Assembly (NCBI RefSeq): GCF_018613795.1
Contig: NZ_JAGGPN010000020.1
Span: 147,289-211,288, forward strand
DNA length: 64,000 bases
From: Arthrobacter sp. ISL-65
GTDB taxonomy: Bacteria; Actinomycetota; Actinomycetes; Actinomycetales; Micrococcaceae
Reading direction: 5' to 3'
In this document: positions 33,510 to 41,226 of the stretch, piece after piece
How positions within the stretch are numbered: the first letter of the stretch is position 1
How the letters are laid out: each line of letters begins with the position of its first letter
The notes under the pieces: model-generated
What the model was told of the DNA's origin: nothing
Database searches by the model: none
Seen by the model: the letters and a program-made list of their open reading frames with translations, nothing else
Program-made: the position numbers and the translations under genes

Positions 33510-34540
33510 GAACCCAGCAGCGAGGCCGCCAGACGGTCGAGTTCCGCCTCGGCCTCGGCATGCCCGCGGTTGGCCTCAGCCACCCGCACCACCTCGCCGA
33601 TCACCAGGACGGCGGGATTGCTGCAGCCGGCGGCGGCAGTTGCGATGGTGCCCAGTTCGGCGATGGTGGTCTTCTGGCCCGGCCGGTAGCCGCGCTCCAC
33701 CACAGCCATGGGCATGTCGGTGCGCATCCCGGCGCGGCGCAGGCCGGCGGCGAGGTGGTGCAGCGTGCCGATGCCCATCAGCACCACGATGGTTCCGCCC
33801 AGGCCGGCCAGGTGCGTCAGTTCCTTCTCCGTGAGCGGCGCGTGGCCGGACACTACGGTGAACATGTGGCTGACTTCACGGTGCGTCACGGGGATGCCGG
33901 CGGCAGCCGGCACGGAGATGGCGCTGGTGACGCCGGAAATCACCCGGACGGGGACGCCGGCGGCGACGCAGGAGGCAACTTCCTCGCCGCCGCGGCCGAA
34001 GACGTACGGGTCGCCGCCCTTGAGGCGCACCACGTTCTTACCTTCCAACGCGGAAGCGACCATGAGCTTCTCGATGTCGCCCTGGCTCACCTTGTGGTGT
34101 CCCGGGCGCTTACCGACGTCGACGAGCTCGGCGGAGGTGAGCGACGCCAGCTCCTGGTACGGGGCCAGCCGGTCGTAGAACACGACGTCGGCATCGCGCA
34201 GGGCCTTGACGGCCGCCACGGTCAGCAGCTCGCCGGTGCCCGGGCCGCCGCCAACCAGCGTGACGTGGCCGGCCCGGCCGGCGGCCGGCTCGGCCGCCAC
34301 CGGAATGCCGGCGGCGCGGCAGCGGTCCAGCAGCGGCTCCCAGCCGGTCTGGCCGTCGTCGACTGCCGCGACCAGGAACGGGCGCTCGGGCAGGGGACCG
34401 TCGTGCCCGGCACCCTGCGGGGTGCTGAGGCGGGAGACGACGGCGCCGGCTGCCTCGTAGCGGCGGACGGCCTGGCGGGCGGCAAAATCCGAGCCGGTGA
34501 CCAGGACCTCGCGGCCGGTGAGATCAATGCTGAGCTGCAT
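33506..34540 (-). CDS. cobA: Uroporphyrinogen-III C-methyltransferase (siroheme synthesis)
   Basis: The enzyme adds two methyl groups to uroporphyrinogen-III to form precorrin-2, the first step to siroheme, the cofactor of NirB. The 344-residue protein has the SUMT signatures VGGGPGTGELLTV (near residue 96) and LKGGDPYVFGRGGEE (near 166). The first 90 residues, beginning LTGREVLVTGSDFAARQAV, look like a shortened CysG/Met8-like dehydrogenase domain lacking its dimerisation part, so oxidation and iron insertion may depend on another protein. It starts 2 bp after nirB and overlaps hemD by 4 bp. Confidence 0.93.
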   Translation of the reverse strand: MQLSIDLTGREVLVTGSDFAARQAVRRYEAAGAVVSRLSTPQGAGHDGPLPERPFLVAAVDDGQTGWEPLLDRCRAAGIPVAAEPAAGRAGHVTLVGGGPGTGELLTVAAVKALRDADVVFYDRLAPYQELASLTSAELVDVGKRPGHHKVSQGDIEKLMVASALEGKNVVRLKGGDPYVFGRGGEEVASCVAAGVPVRVISGVTSAISVPAAAGIPVTHREVSHMFTVVSGHAPLTEKELTHLAGLGGTIVVLMGIGTLHHLAAGLRRAGMRTDMPMAVVERGYRPGQKTTIAELGTIATAAAGCSNPAVLVIGEVVRVAEANRGHAEAEAELDRLAASLLGS

Positions 34541-34542
34541 GC

Positions 34543-37173
34543 CTATACCTCGTTCTCATCGCGGGGCCGCAGGGGGATGGAGGCCCCGATCAGCACCTTG
34601 CCTTTTTCCTCAGCCGTGGCCGGGCGCATCTGGCCGCGCTCGTCCGGGACGAACGTGATGGAATCGTCCTTCTGGTCGGGGGCGTTGACGAAGGAGCGGA
34701 ACCGGCGGAGGCGCTCGGGGTCCTTCAGGGTGTCTGCCCACTCATCTTTGTAGGTGTCGACGTGCTTGGCCATGGCTGCCTCGAGGTCCTCGGCGATGCC
34801 GAGGGTGTCCCTGACCACCACGTCCTCGACGTGCTTGATGCCGCCGTCGAGCTCTTCCTGCCAGCGTGCGGTGCGCTGCAGGCGGTCGGCGGTGCGGATG
34901 TAGTACATGAAGTAGCGGTCGATGTACTTGATCAGGGTTTCGTCATCGAGGTCCTTGGCCAGGAGCTGGGCGTGGGCCGGGGTGGCACCGCCGTTGCCGC
35001 CGACGTACAGGTTCCAGCCGTCCGCGGTGGCGATCACGCCGACGTCCTTGCCGCGGGCCTCGGCGCATTCGCGGGCACAGCCGGAGACGCCCATCTTGAG
35101 CTTGTGCGGGCTGCGGAGGCCGCGGTAGCGGAGTTCCAGCTGGATGGCCATGGCCACCGAGTCCTGGACGCCGAAGCGGCACCAGGTGGAACCGACGCAG
35201 GACTTCACCGTGCGAAGGCTCTTGCCGTAGGCCTGGCCGGACTCGAAGCCGGCGTCCACCAGTTCCTTCCAGATTTCCGGGAGCTCCTCCAGCCGGGCGC
35301 CGAACATGTCGATGCGCTGGCCGCCGGTGATCTTGGTGTACAGGTTGTACTTCTCGGCGACGGCGGCGATGACGCCCAGCTTCTTCGGGGTGATCTCGCC
35401 GCCGGCGATGCGGGGGACCACCGAGTAGGTGCCGTCCTTCTGCATGTTGGCCAGCGCGCGGTCGTTGGTGTCCTGCAGGGTGCCGCGGCCCGCGTCCAGC
35501 ACGTAGGCGCTGTTCTGGCTGGCGAGGATGTTGCCGATGGTCGGCTTGCAGATGTCGCAGCCTGCGCCGGTGCCGTACTTGGCCATGATCTCCTCGAAGG
35601 AGGTCAGCTCCAGGACGCGGATGGCGTCGAACAGTTCCTGGCGGGACAGTTCGATGTGCTCGCAGAGGGCCTTGGAGACCTCGACGCCGGACTTGGTCAG
35701 CTCGGTTTCCAGCAGCTTCTTGAGCATCGGCACGCAGGAACCGCACTGGGTGCCGGCGCGGGTGCAGCCCTTGAGTTCGCCGAGTTCCTGGACCGGGGCG
35801 TTGCCGTCGCAGGCGCCGCAACCGTTGATGGCGTCGCGGATGGTTCCGGCGGTGACGTTGTTGCAGGAGCAGAGGGTGGCGTCGTCCGGCAGCTCGGTCT
35901 CGGGGGCTTCCCCGCCGCCGGCGGCGGTCAGGTAGGCGCCGGGCTCTGCCGGGAGCTCGCGGCCCAGGAGCGGGCGGAGGCTGGTGTAGGGAGTTGCGTC
36001 GCCCACGAAGATGCCGCCCAGCAGGGTCTTGGCGTCGTCCGTGGTGACAATCTTCTGGTAGACGCCGCGGGCGGGGTCCGCGTACACGATTTCGAGGGCG
36101 TGCTCGGTCCGGGCGAACGCGTCGCCGAAGCTGGCTACGTCCACGCCGGAAAGCTTCAGCTTCGTGGCGGTGTCGAAGCCGGGGAACGTTGCCTCGCCGC
36201 CGTGCAGGCGGTCGGCCACGATTTCGGCCATGGTGTTGGCCGGAGCCACGAGTCCCAGGCACATGCCCTCGAAGTTTGCTACCTCACCGATGGCCCAGAT
36301 GCCCGGCACCTGGGTGGCGCAGTAGTCGTTGATGACCACGCCGCCGCGTGGGCCCAGGTCAAACAGCGGTTCTTCGCCTTCCGCGGTGCGGAAGAGTTCG
36401 TCGCGGGGCTTGACGCCAATGGCAACGATGACGATGTCGGCGGGGATGGTGCGGCCGTCGGCCATCAGTACACCGGTGACCTGGCCGTCGTCGTCCGCGA
36501 GGATTTCTGAGGGGAACACCCCGCCGTGGACCTCGAAGCCCTTCGCCTCGATGAGGCGGCCCAAGGCCTGCCCGGCGCCTTCGTCGAGCTGGGTGTTCAT
36601 GAGCCAGGGGGCGCCGTTGATGACGACGGGTGTGGCGCCGAGCTGTTCGGTGCCGGCCGCGGATTCGAGGCCGAGGAGGCCGCCGCCGATGGTGACGGCG
36701 TTGACCTTGCGGCCGAGCTTTTCGGTGAGTTCGGTGATGGACTTGTTGATGGCCCAGACATCTTCGAGGGTGCGGTAGACGTGCACTCGCTCGGCGCCGG
36801 GCAGCGGGAGCCGGGCGGCGTCCGAACCCGTGGCGACCACGAGTTCGTCGTATTCATAGGTGTTGCCGGCTGCGGTTTCAACGGACTTGCCCGCGGAATC
36901 GATCTTCACCACGCGCTCGCCCGTCTGCAGGGTCAGCGACTCGTGGTCCCACATGGAAGTCGTACCCAGCGTCAGGTCAACGGTGCTGTCCGTGAGGGCC
37001 TTGCTCAGGGCAACGCGGTCATAGGGCAGGTGGGCTTCTTCGGTCAGAACAGTTACCTGCCAGCCTTCGAGGCCACGGGCATGCATTGCGTCCGCAAAAC
37101 GGTGGGCCGCCGGGCCGCCGCCGGCGACGACGATGCGGCGCGGAGTCTCTGTGCTTGAAGTCTGTTCGGTCAC
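34543..37173 (-). CDS. nirB: Assimilatory nitrite reductase [NAD(P)H] large subunit
   Basis: NirB reduces nitrite to ammonium with NAD(P)H, passing electrons through FAD, [2Fe-2S] and [4Fe-4S]-siroheme. The 876-residue protein has an N-terminal FAD/NAD(P) module (RIVVAGGGPAAHRFADAM, then TIGGGLLGLESA), a BFD-like [2Fe-2S] domain with C435, C437, C470 and C477 or C480, a further CDICKP site, and the C-terminal siroheme domain with C659 and C665 (SCVGSTWCRFG) plus C699 and C703 (GVSGCAREC). The GTG at 37173 is preferred because GAAAGG precedes it; a start 48 bp upstream is possible. cobA and hemD follow in the same operon. nirD is divergent, which is unusual. GlnR-like half-sites lie 67-126 bp upstream. 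Confidence 0.95.
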   Translation of the reverse strand: MTEQTSSTETPRRIVVAGGGPAAHRFADAMHARGLEGWQVTVLTEEAHLPYDRVALSKALTDSTVDLTLGTTSMWDHESLTLQTGERVVKIDSAGKSVETAAGNTYEYDELVVATGSDAARLPLPGAERVHVYRTLEDVWAINKSITELTEKLGRKVNAVTIGGGLLGLESAAGTEQLGATPVVINGAPWLMNTQLDEGAGQALGRLIEAKGFEVHGGVFPSEILADDDGQVTGVLMADGRTIPADIVIVAIGVKPRDELFRTAEGEEPLFDLGPRGGVVINDYCATQVPGIWAIGEVANFEGMCLGLVAPANTMAEIVADRLHGGEATFPGFDTATKLKLSGVDVASFGDAFARTEHALEIVYADPARGVYQKIVTTDDAKTLLGGIFVGDATPYTSLRPLLGRELPAEPGAYLTAAGGGEAPETELPDDATLCSCNNVTAGTIRDAINGCGACDGNAPVQELGELKGCTRAGTQCGSCVPMLKKLLETELTKSGVEVSKALCEHIELSRQELFDAIRVLELTSFEEIMAKYGTGAGCDICKPTIGNILASQNSAYVLDAGRGTLQDTNDRALANMQKDGTYSVVPRIAGGEITPKKLGVIAAVAEKYNLYTKITGGQRIDMFGARLEELPEIWKELVDAGFESGQAYGKSLRTVKSCVGSTWCRFGVQDSVAMAIQLELRYRGLRSPHKLKMGVSGCARECAEARGKDVGVIATADGWNLYVGGNGGATPAHAQLLAKDLDDETLIKYIDRYFMYYIRTADRLQRTARWQEELDGGIKHVEDVVVRDTLGIAEDLEAAMAKHVDTYKDEWADTLKDPERLRRFRSFVNAPDQKDDSITFVPDERGQMRPATAEEKGKVLIGASIPLRPRDENEV

Positions 37174-37239
37174 TGTGGGCCTTTCGCATGGGCCGCAGAC
37201 GGTGCTCTGCAGCTTGTCCATCCAGACTAGGGAGCCGCA

Positions 37240-37299
37240 GTTTCGCTTCAGTTTCCCAATTGTTTCGTGAACTTAACTTCTGCATCACGGGATTGTTTC
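37240..37299 (-). promoter_or_regulatory. GlnR-like operator: six half-sites at 11-bp intervals
   Basis: On the plus strand GTTTC occurs at 37240, 37251, 37262 and 37295, TTAAC at 37273 and ATCAC at 37284; each is separated by exactly 6 bp. On the minus strand this reads GAAAC-n6-GTGAT-n6-GTTAA-n6-GAAAC-n6-GAAAC-n6-GAAAC, which fits the actinobacterial GlnR pattern GTnAC-n6-GAAAC. It lies between nirB and nirD and could control both. Confidence 0.75.
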
Positions 37300-37469
37300 G
37301 GGCCATGTGAGGTGTCTTTTACGTACGCGACACATTGACTGCACCCCTTCGAAACACCGTCGCCCTAGCTTTGGAATACGGCCGCAGCGACGGCAACAGC
37401 GGGCGCACTACACGCCTTGCAGGACCGGCAAGCGGCCGGAAAGCACGCAAAAAGGGAGAGGAGCCGGAC

Positions 37470-37835
37470 ATGACGGCAACACTGGAACTTGAGGATCTCG
37501 CCACCGGATATGCAGCAGGCTGGCACCGCGTCTGCGCGGTGGAGGACCTGGAACTGGCCTGGGGCGAAGCGGCACTCGTGGCCGGCCGGCAGGTGGCCCT
37601 GTTCCGCACGGGCCCCGGTGAGGTTTTCGCCGTAGCGCAGGAGGACCCGGCCACGGGCGCTTTCGTCATGGCGCGCGGCATCCTCGGATCACGCGGCATG
37701 CGCCCCACCATCGCCTCGCCGCTGCACAAGGAGGTCTACGACCTCGAGACGGGCGAGTGCTTCGGCAACGGGGACCTGCGCCTCGCCGCGTTCAGCACGC
37801 GCATCGTGGACGGCTTCATCGAGGTTGAACTCTAA
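37470..37835 (+). CDS. nirD: Assimilatory nitrite reductase small subunit
   Basis: NirD is the small partner of NirB. The 121-residue protein has a Rieske-like fold beginning WHRVCAVEDLELAWGEAALV and ending with LAAFSTRIVDGFIEVEL. As in other NirD proteins the Cys/His cluster ligands of true Rieske proteins are absent. The ATG at 37470 is preceded by GGGAGAGGAG, which rules out a longer frame opening at 37335. It is transcribed away from nirB instead of following it, so the GlnR-like region between them probably drives both. It is convergent with the phosphosugar mutase gene, 32 bp away. Confidence 0.93.
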   Translation: MTATLELEDLATGYAAGWHRVCAVEDLELAWGEAALVAGRQVALFRTGPGEVFAVAQEDPATGAFVMARGILGSRGMRPTIASPLHKEVYDLETGECFGNGDLRLAAFSTRIVDGFIEVEL

Positions 37836-37867
37836 AGCCCCCGGGCCCTAACAAGGCCCACGACAAG

Positions 37868-39655
37868 TTACAGCCCCAGGGCCTCGCGCACGTCAGTGAG
37901 TACCTGGTCCAGCGCGGCCCTCGCCGCCAGCCGGGCCTCGGGCAGTTCAGCGGCCGAGCCGACGCTCTGGATGACCTCCAGGTAGCACTTGAGTTTCGGC
38001 TCCGTGCCGCTCGGCCGGATGATCACGCGGCTGAGGTTGCGGGTCAGGTAACGCAGCCCGTCGGTCGGAGGCAGCTGTTCGCTGCCTTCGGCCAGATCCA
38101 CGAATGACTCCACGGCCGACCCGCCAAACGATTCGGGCGGGTTCACGCGCAGCCGGTTCATCATGGCATCCAGCAGGCCGAGGTCACCCACGCGGATGCT
38201 CAGCTGGTCACTCGCGTGGAGCCCGTGCACCAGATACAGCTCGTCCAGGGTGTCGAAGATCGTCTTGCCCTCAGCCTTGGCTGCGGCCGCCAATTCCGCG
38301 ATCAGCACTGCGGCGGACAGTCCGTCCTTGTCACGGACCAGATCCGGCGCAACGCAGTAACCCAGCGCCTCCTCATAGCCGTAGACGAGGCCCGGCACCC
38401 GGGAAATCCACTTGAACCCGGTCAGCGTTTCCTCGTGCGCATACCCGGCTGCGGCGGCGATGCGTGAAAGCAGCCGCGACGAAACAATCGAATTGGCGAA
38501 CACGCCGCCGCCCGGCTCCACGCCGCCACCCGCCTCCACTCCGGAAGCGTTCGCTCCGGTTGAGTCCGCTTTGGAGGCGGCCAGGCGCGCTACGACGTGC
38601 GCTCCCAGGAGGGCGCCCACCTCATCGCCCCGCAGCATCCGCCACGCACCCGTGTCCGGGTCCTTCGCGGCCACGGCGGCACGGTCGGCGTCCGGGTCGT
38701 TGGCCAGCACGATGTCTGCGTCCGCCTGCATCGCCTCACCCAGGGCCAGGTCCAGGGCGCCGGGTTCCTCAGGGTTGGGAAAACTGACGGTGGGGAAGTC
38801 CGGGTCCGGCTCGGCCTGTTCGCTGACCAGCGTCACGTCGGTGAATCCGGCGGCCCGGAGGACGGAGACAGCCGTCGCTCCGCCTACGCCGTGCAATGGT
38901 GTCAGGACGATTTTCAGGTCCCGCGCCGGGAAGAGCCCGCGGTCGGCCAGCCCTGCCGTGGCGGCCCCGTAGTCCTGGACGATCCCGTCCTCCAGGACCG
39001 TCCAGCCGTCCTGGGCCAGGGGGATCGAGGCAAGGTCGCCCACCTTGCTGATTTCGGTGGCGATCAGGGCGTCGTACGGCGCCACGATCTGCGCGCCCCG
39101 GCCGCTTTCCTCCACCGCATGCCGGCCGAGGTACACCTTGTAGCCGTTGTCCTGCGGGGGGTTGTGGCTGGCTGTGACCATCACGCCGCCATCGCACTCC
39201 AGCGCCCGGACCGCATACGCCAGCAGCGGCGTCGGCAGGGGAGCCGGCATCAGGAACGTCTCGATTCCCGCCGCAGTGAACACCGCCGCCGTCTCCGTCG
39301 CGAAAATGTCGGAGTTGTAGCGGGCGTCATAGCCGACGACGGCGCGGGGCCGTGTTCCGGGCGCAGCCTCCGACACCGCGCGGACCAGGAAATTGGCGAA
39401 GCCCGCCGCTGCGCGGCGGACCACGACGCGGTTCATCCGGTTGGGCCCCGGGCCCAGGGCGGCACGTAGGCCGGCCGTTCCGAACTGCAGCGTTCCCCGG
39501 AAGCTGTCTTCAAGGTCCTGCCGGGCGGCGGGCGTGCCGGCCTCGGTGAGCTTCACGAGTTCGGTCAGCGTTGCCGCGGTCCGGGGATCCGGATCCTGGG
39601 CGGCCCAGGCCCGGGCGTCGTTGAGCAGCTGCAGATCGGCTTCGGAAGGCGTCAT
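37868..39655 (-). CDS. Phospho-sugar mutase (phosphoglucomutase/phosphomannomutase family)
   Basis: The enzyme interconverts hexose-1- and hexose-6-phosphates through a phosphoserine. The 595-residue protein has the active Ser S163 in VTASHNPPQDNGYKVY, the Mg-binding loop DPDADRAAVA (near residue 315), the sugar-binding segment near GFKWISRVPG, and the phosphate-binding RPSGTEPKLKCYLEV near the C-terminus. Length and motifs fit the bacterial PGM2-like group. An inserted Gly/Ala-rich loop (near residue 370, ASGVEAGGGVEPGGG) is low complexity and not part of the core. The ATG at 39655 is chosen over a TTG nine bases upstream. Substrate preference cannot be read from sequence. Confidence 0.93.
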   Translation of the reverse strand: MTPSEADLQLLNDARAWAAQDPDPRTAATLTELVKLTEAGTPAARQDLEDSFRGTLQFGTAGLRAALGPGPNRMNRVVVRRAAAGFANFLVRAVSEAAPGTRPRAVVGYDARYNSDIFATETAAVFTAAGIETFLMPAPLPTPLLAYAVRALECDGGVMVTASHNPPQDNGYKVYLGRHAVEESGRGAQIVAPYDALIATEISKVGDLASIPLAQDGWTVLEDGIVQDYGAATAGLADRGLFPARDLKIVLTPLHGVGGATAVSVLRAAGFTDVTLVSEQAEPDPDFPTVSFPNPEEPGALDLALGEAMQADADIVLANDPDADRAAVAAKDPDTGAWRMLRGDEVGALLGAHVVARLAASKADSTGANASGVEAGGGVEPGGGVFANSIVSSRLLSRIAAAAGYAHEETLTGFKWISRVPGLVYGYEEALGYCVAPDLVRDKDGLSAAVLIAELAAAAKAEGKTIFDTLDELYLVHGLHASDQLSIRVGDLGLLDAMMNRLRVNPPESFGGSAVESFVDLAEGSEQLPPTDGLRYLTRNLSRVIIRPSGTEPKLKCYLEVIQSVGSAAELPEARLAARAALDQVLTDVREALGL

Positions 39656-39750
39656 GGAAACCAAACTATCGTCAAAGTGCGCCGGAGCGGTGCCGGACGG
39701 GGCTGCGGACCGGTCACAACCTCACCGGTTCATGGCGGCCGGAGCGCTTC

Positions 39751-39778
39751 TTGACAGGAGATTCTGGACACGTACTGT
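39751..39778 (+). promoter_or_regulatory. Promoter of the Rrf2 gene, probably leaderless
   Basis: A perfect -35 TTGACA (39751-39756) and a -10 TACTGT (39773-39778) are spaced by 16 bp. The GTG start at 39786 lies seven bases after the -10 box, where transcription should begin, and there is no ribosome site, so the mRNA is probably leaderless. Confidence 0.7.
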
Positions 39779-39785
39779 CTTGGAT

Positions 39786-40280
39786 GTGAAGTTGAACCAG
39801 GGGGTGGAGTGGGCCCTCCACTGCTGCGTCAACATGGCTTGGGCGCCCGCCGGGGAACCGATCAGCAGCGGCCGGCTGGCCGAGCTGTATAAGCTGCCGC
39901 CGGCGTACCTGAACAAACAGCTTCAGTGCCTGGTGCGGGCAGGCGTCCTGAAGTCCGTGTCCGGCCCCAGGGGAGGGTTCCAGCTGGCGCGGCGGCCTGA
40001 CCGGATCTCGGTGCTGGACGTGGTGCTGGCCATCGAAGGCCGGGACCTGGCGTTCCGCTGCGACGGCATCCTGGCGAACTGTCCCGGCGGTAATGCGGGC
40101 GAGGACTACTTCCGCAGCTGCATCATCTCGCAGTCCATGCGCCAGGCGGAGCTGGCCTGGCGGACCGAACTCGCACGCCAGACCGTGGCAGGCATTGCGC
40201 AGTCCCTCGAACGGCGGTTCCCCGGGGCCCGGGCCAGCTCGCTCGCACAACTCCTCGCCGCAAACGGCGCGCGGGACTAG
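39786..40280 (+). CDS. Rrf2-family transcriptional regulator
   Basis: The 164-residue protein is an Rrf2 regulator. The N-terminal winged helix shows GVEWALHCCVNMAW, LAELYKLPPAYLNKQLQ and the wing GPRGGFQLAR. Three cysteines, C92 (FRCDG), C99 (ANCPGG) and C112 (FRSC), sit where Fe-S-binding Rrf2 proteins such as IscR and NsrR carry cluster ligands, though the spacing (6 and 12 residues) differs from both. It may sense nitric oxide, iron or redox state; this would fit the surrounding nitrite genes. The GTG start coincides with the predicted transcription start. It is convergent with the nucleoside phosphorylase gene, 10 bp away. Confidence 0.88.
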   Translation: MKLNQGVEWALHCCVNMAWAPAGEPISSGRLAELYKLPPAYLNKQLQCLVRAGVLKSVSGPRGGFQLARRPDRISVLDVVLAIEGRDLAFRCDGILANCPGGNAGEDYFRSCIISQSMRQAELAWRTELARQTVAGIAQSLERRFPGARASSLAQLLAANGARD

Positions 40281-40290
40281 AGGGGCGGGA

Positions 40291-41109
40291 CTAAAGCCGG
40301 CCGATGATTTCCGCCAGGAGCTTGGAGATGCGCGGCCCCGCAGCGTGTCCGGCTTCGAGCACTTCCTCATGGCTCAGCGGCGTCGGGCTGATGCCGGCCG
40401 CGAGATTGGTGACCAGCGAAATGCCGAAGACCTCCATGCCGGCGTGCCGGGCAGCGATGGCCTCCAGCGCCGTGGACATGCCCACCAGATCGGCACCGAT
40501 ACGCTTGGCGTACTGCACCTCGGCCGGCGTCTCGTAGTGCGGGCCGGTGAACTGGGCGTAGACACCGTCGTCCAGGGACGGGTCCACCTCGCGGGCCAGG
40601 TCCCGGATCCGCGACGAGTACAGATCGGTCAGGTCCACGAAGGTGGCGCCCTCGAGCGGGGACGCCGCGGTGAGGTTTATGTGATCTTTGATGAGCACGG
40701 GGGTGCCGGGTGCCCAGTCTTCGTTGAGCCCGCCGCAGCCGTTGGTGATCACCAGGGTCCGGCAGCCCGCGGCGGCCGCGGTGCGCACGCCGTGGGCCAC
40801 GGCCCGGACGCCCTTGCCCTCGTAGTAGTGGGTGCGGGCGCCGAGGACCAGTGCGCGCTTGCCTTCACGCGTCAGCACCGACCGGATGGTGCCCACGTGA
40901 CCCTCTACGGCGGGAGCCGAAAAGCCGGGGACCTCCGACGCCGCCAGCGTGGCAGTGGTCTCGCCGATGAGGTCGGCAGCCTCGGCCCAGCCCGAGCCCA
41001 GGACCAGGGCGATGTCGTGCGCTTGGACGCCGGTCTCCGATGCGATGTAGTCCGCGGCCGTCCGTGCTGCCTCGAAGGGGTCCGTGTCCAGGAATTCTGT
41101 TGTGCTCAC
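40291..41109 (-). CDS. Purine nucleoside phosphorylase
   Basis: The enzyme splits purine nucleosides with phosphate to the base and ribose-1-phosphate. The 272-residue protein matches the trimeric, mammalian-type family: LVLGSGWAEAADLIGET near the N-terminus (phosphate-binding Ser), RTHYYEGKGVRAVAHGVR, NGCGGLNEDWAPGTPVLIKD, the QFTGPHYETPAE segment, and GADLVGMSTALEAIAARHAG. Asn near VTNLAAGI is the expected base-binding residue. The GTG at 41109 is chosen; a much longer frame upstream is antisense to the next gene and is rejected. It works with deoC in nucleoside salvage. Confidence 0.94.
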   Translation of the reverse strand: MSTTEFLDTDPFEAARTAADYIASETGVQAHDIALVLGSGWAEAADLIGETTATLAASEVPGFSAPAVEGHVGTIRSVLTREGKRALVLGARTHYYEGKGVRAVAHGVRTAAAAGCRTLVITNGCGGLNEDWAPGTPVLIKDHINLTAASPLEGATFVDLTDLYSSRIRDLAREVDPSLDDGVYAQFTGPHYETPAEVQYAKRIGADLVGMSTALEAIAARHAGMEVFGISLVTNLAAGISPTPLSHEEVLEAGHAAGPRISKLLAEIIGRL

Positions 41110-41226
41110 CCGGTCCAAGCTACCGTGCCGGAGACTGTGGTGGCAGCAGAAACGCGCCCCTGCGGGCTGCCCGGCCAGCCCCGGAAGGTTGGTGGTCCGG
41201 CGCCGGATGCAGGAGAATGACTTCTT

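Noticed and set aside
37335..37469. N-terminal extension of nirD
   Set aside because: The strong ribosome site at 37454-37463 precedes the ATG at 37470, and the extension has no NirD-like sequence.
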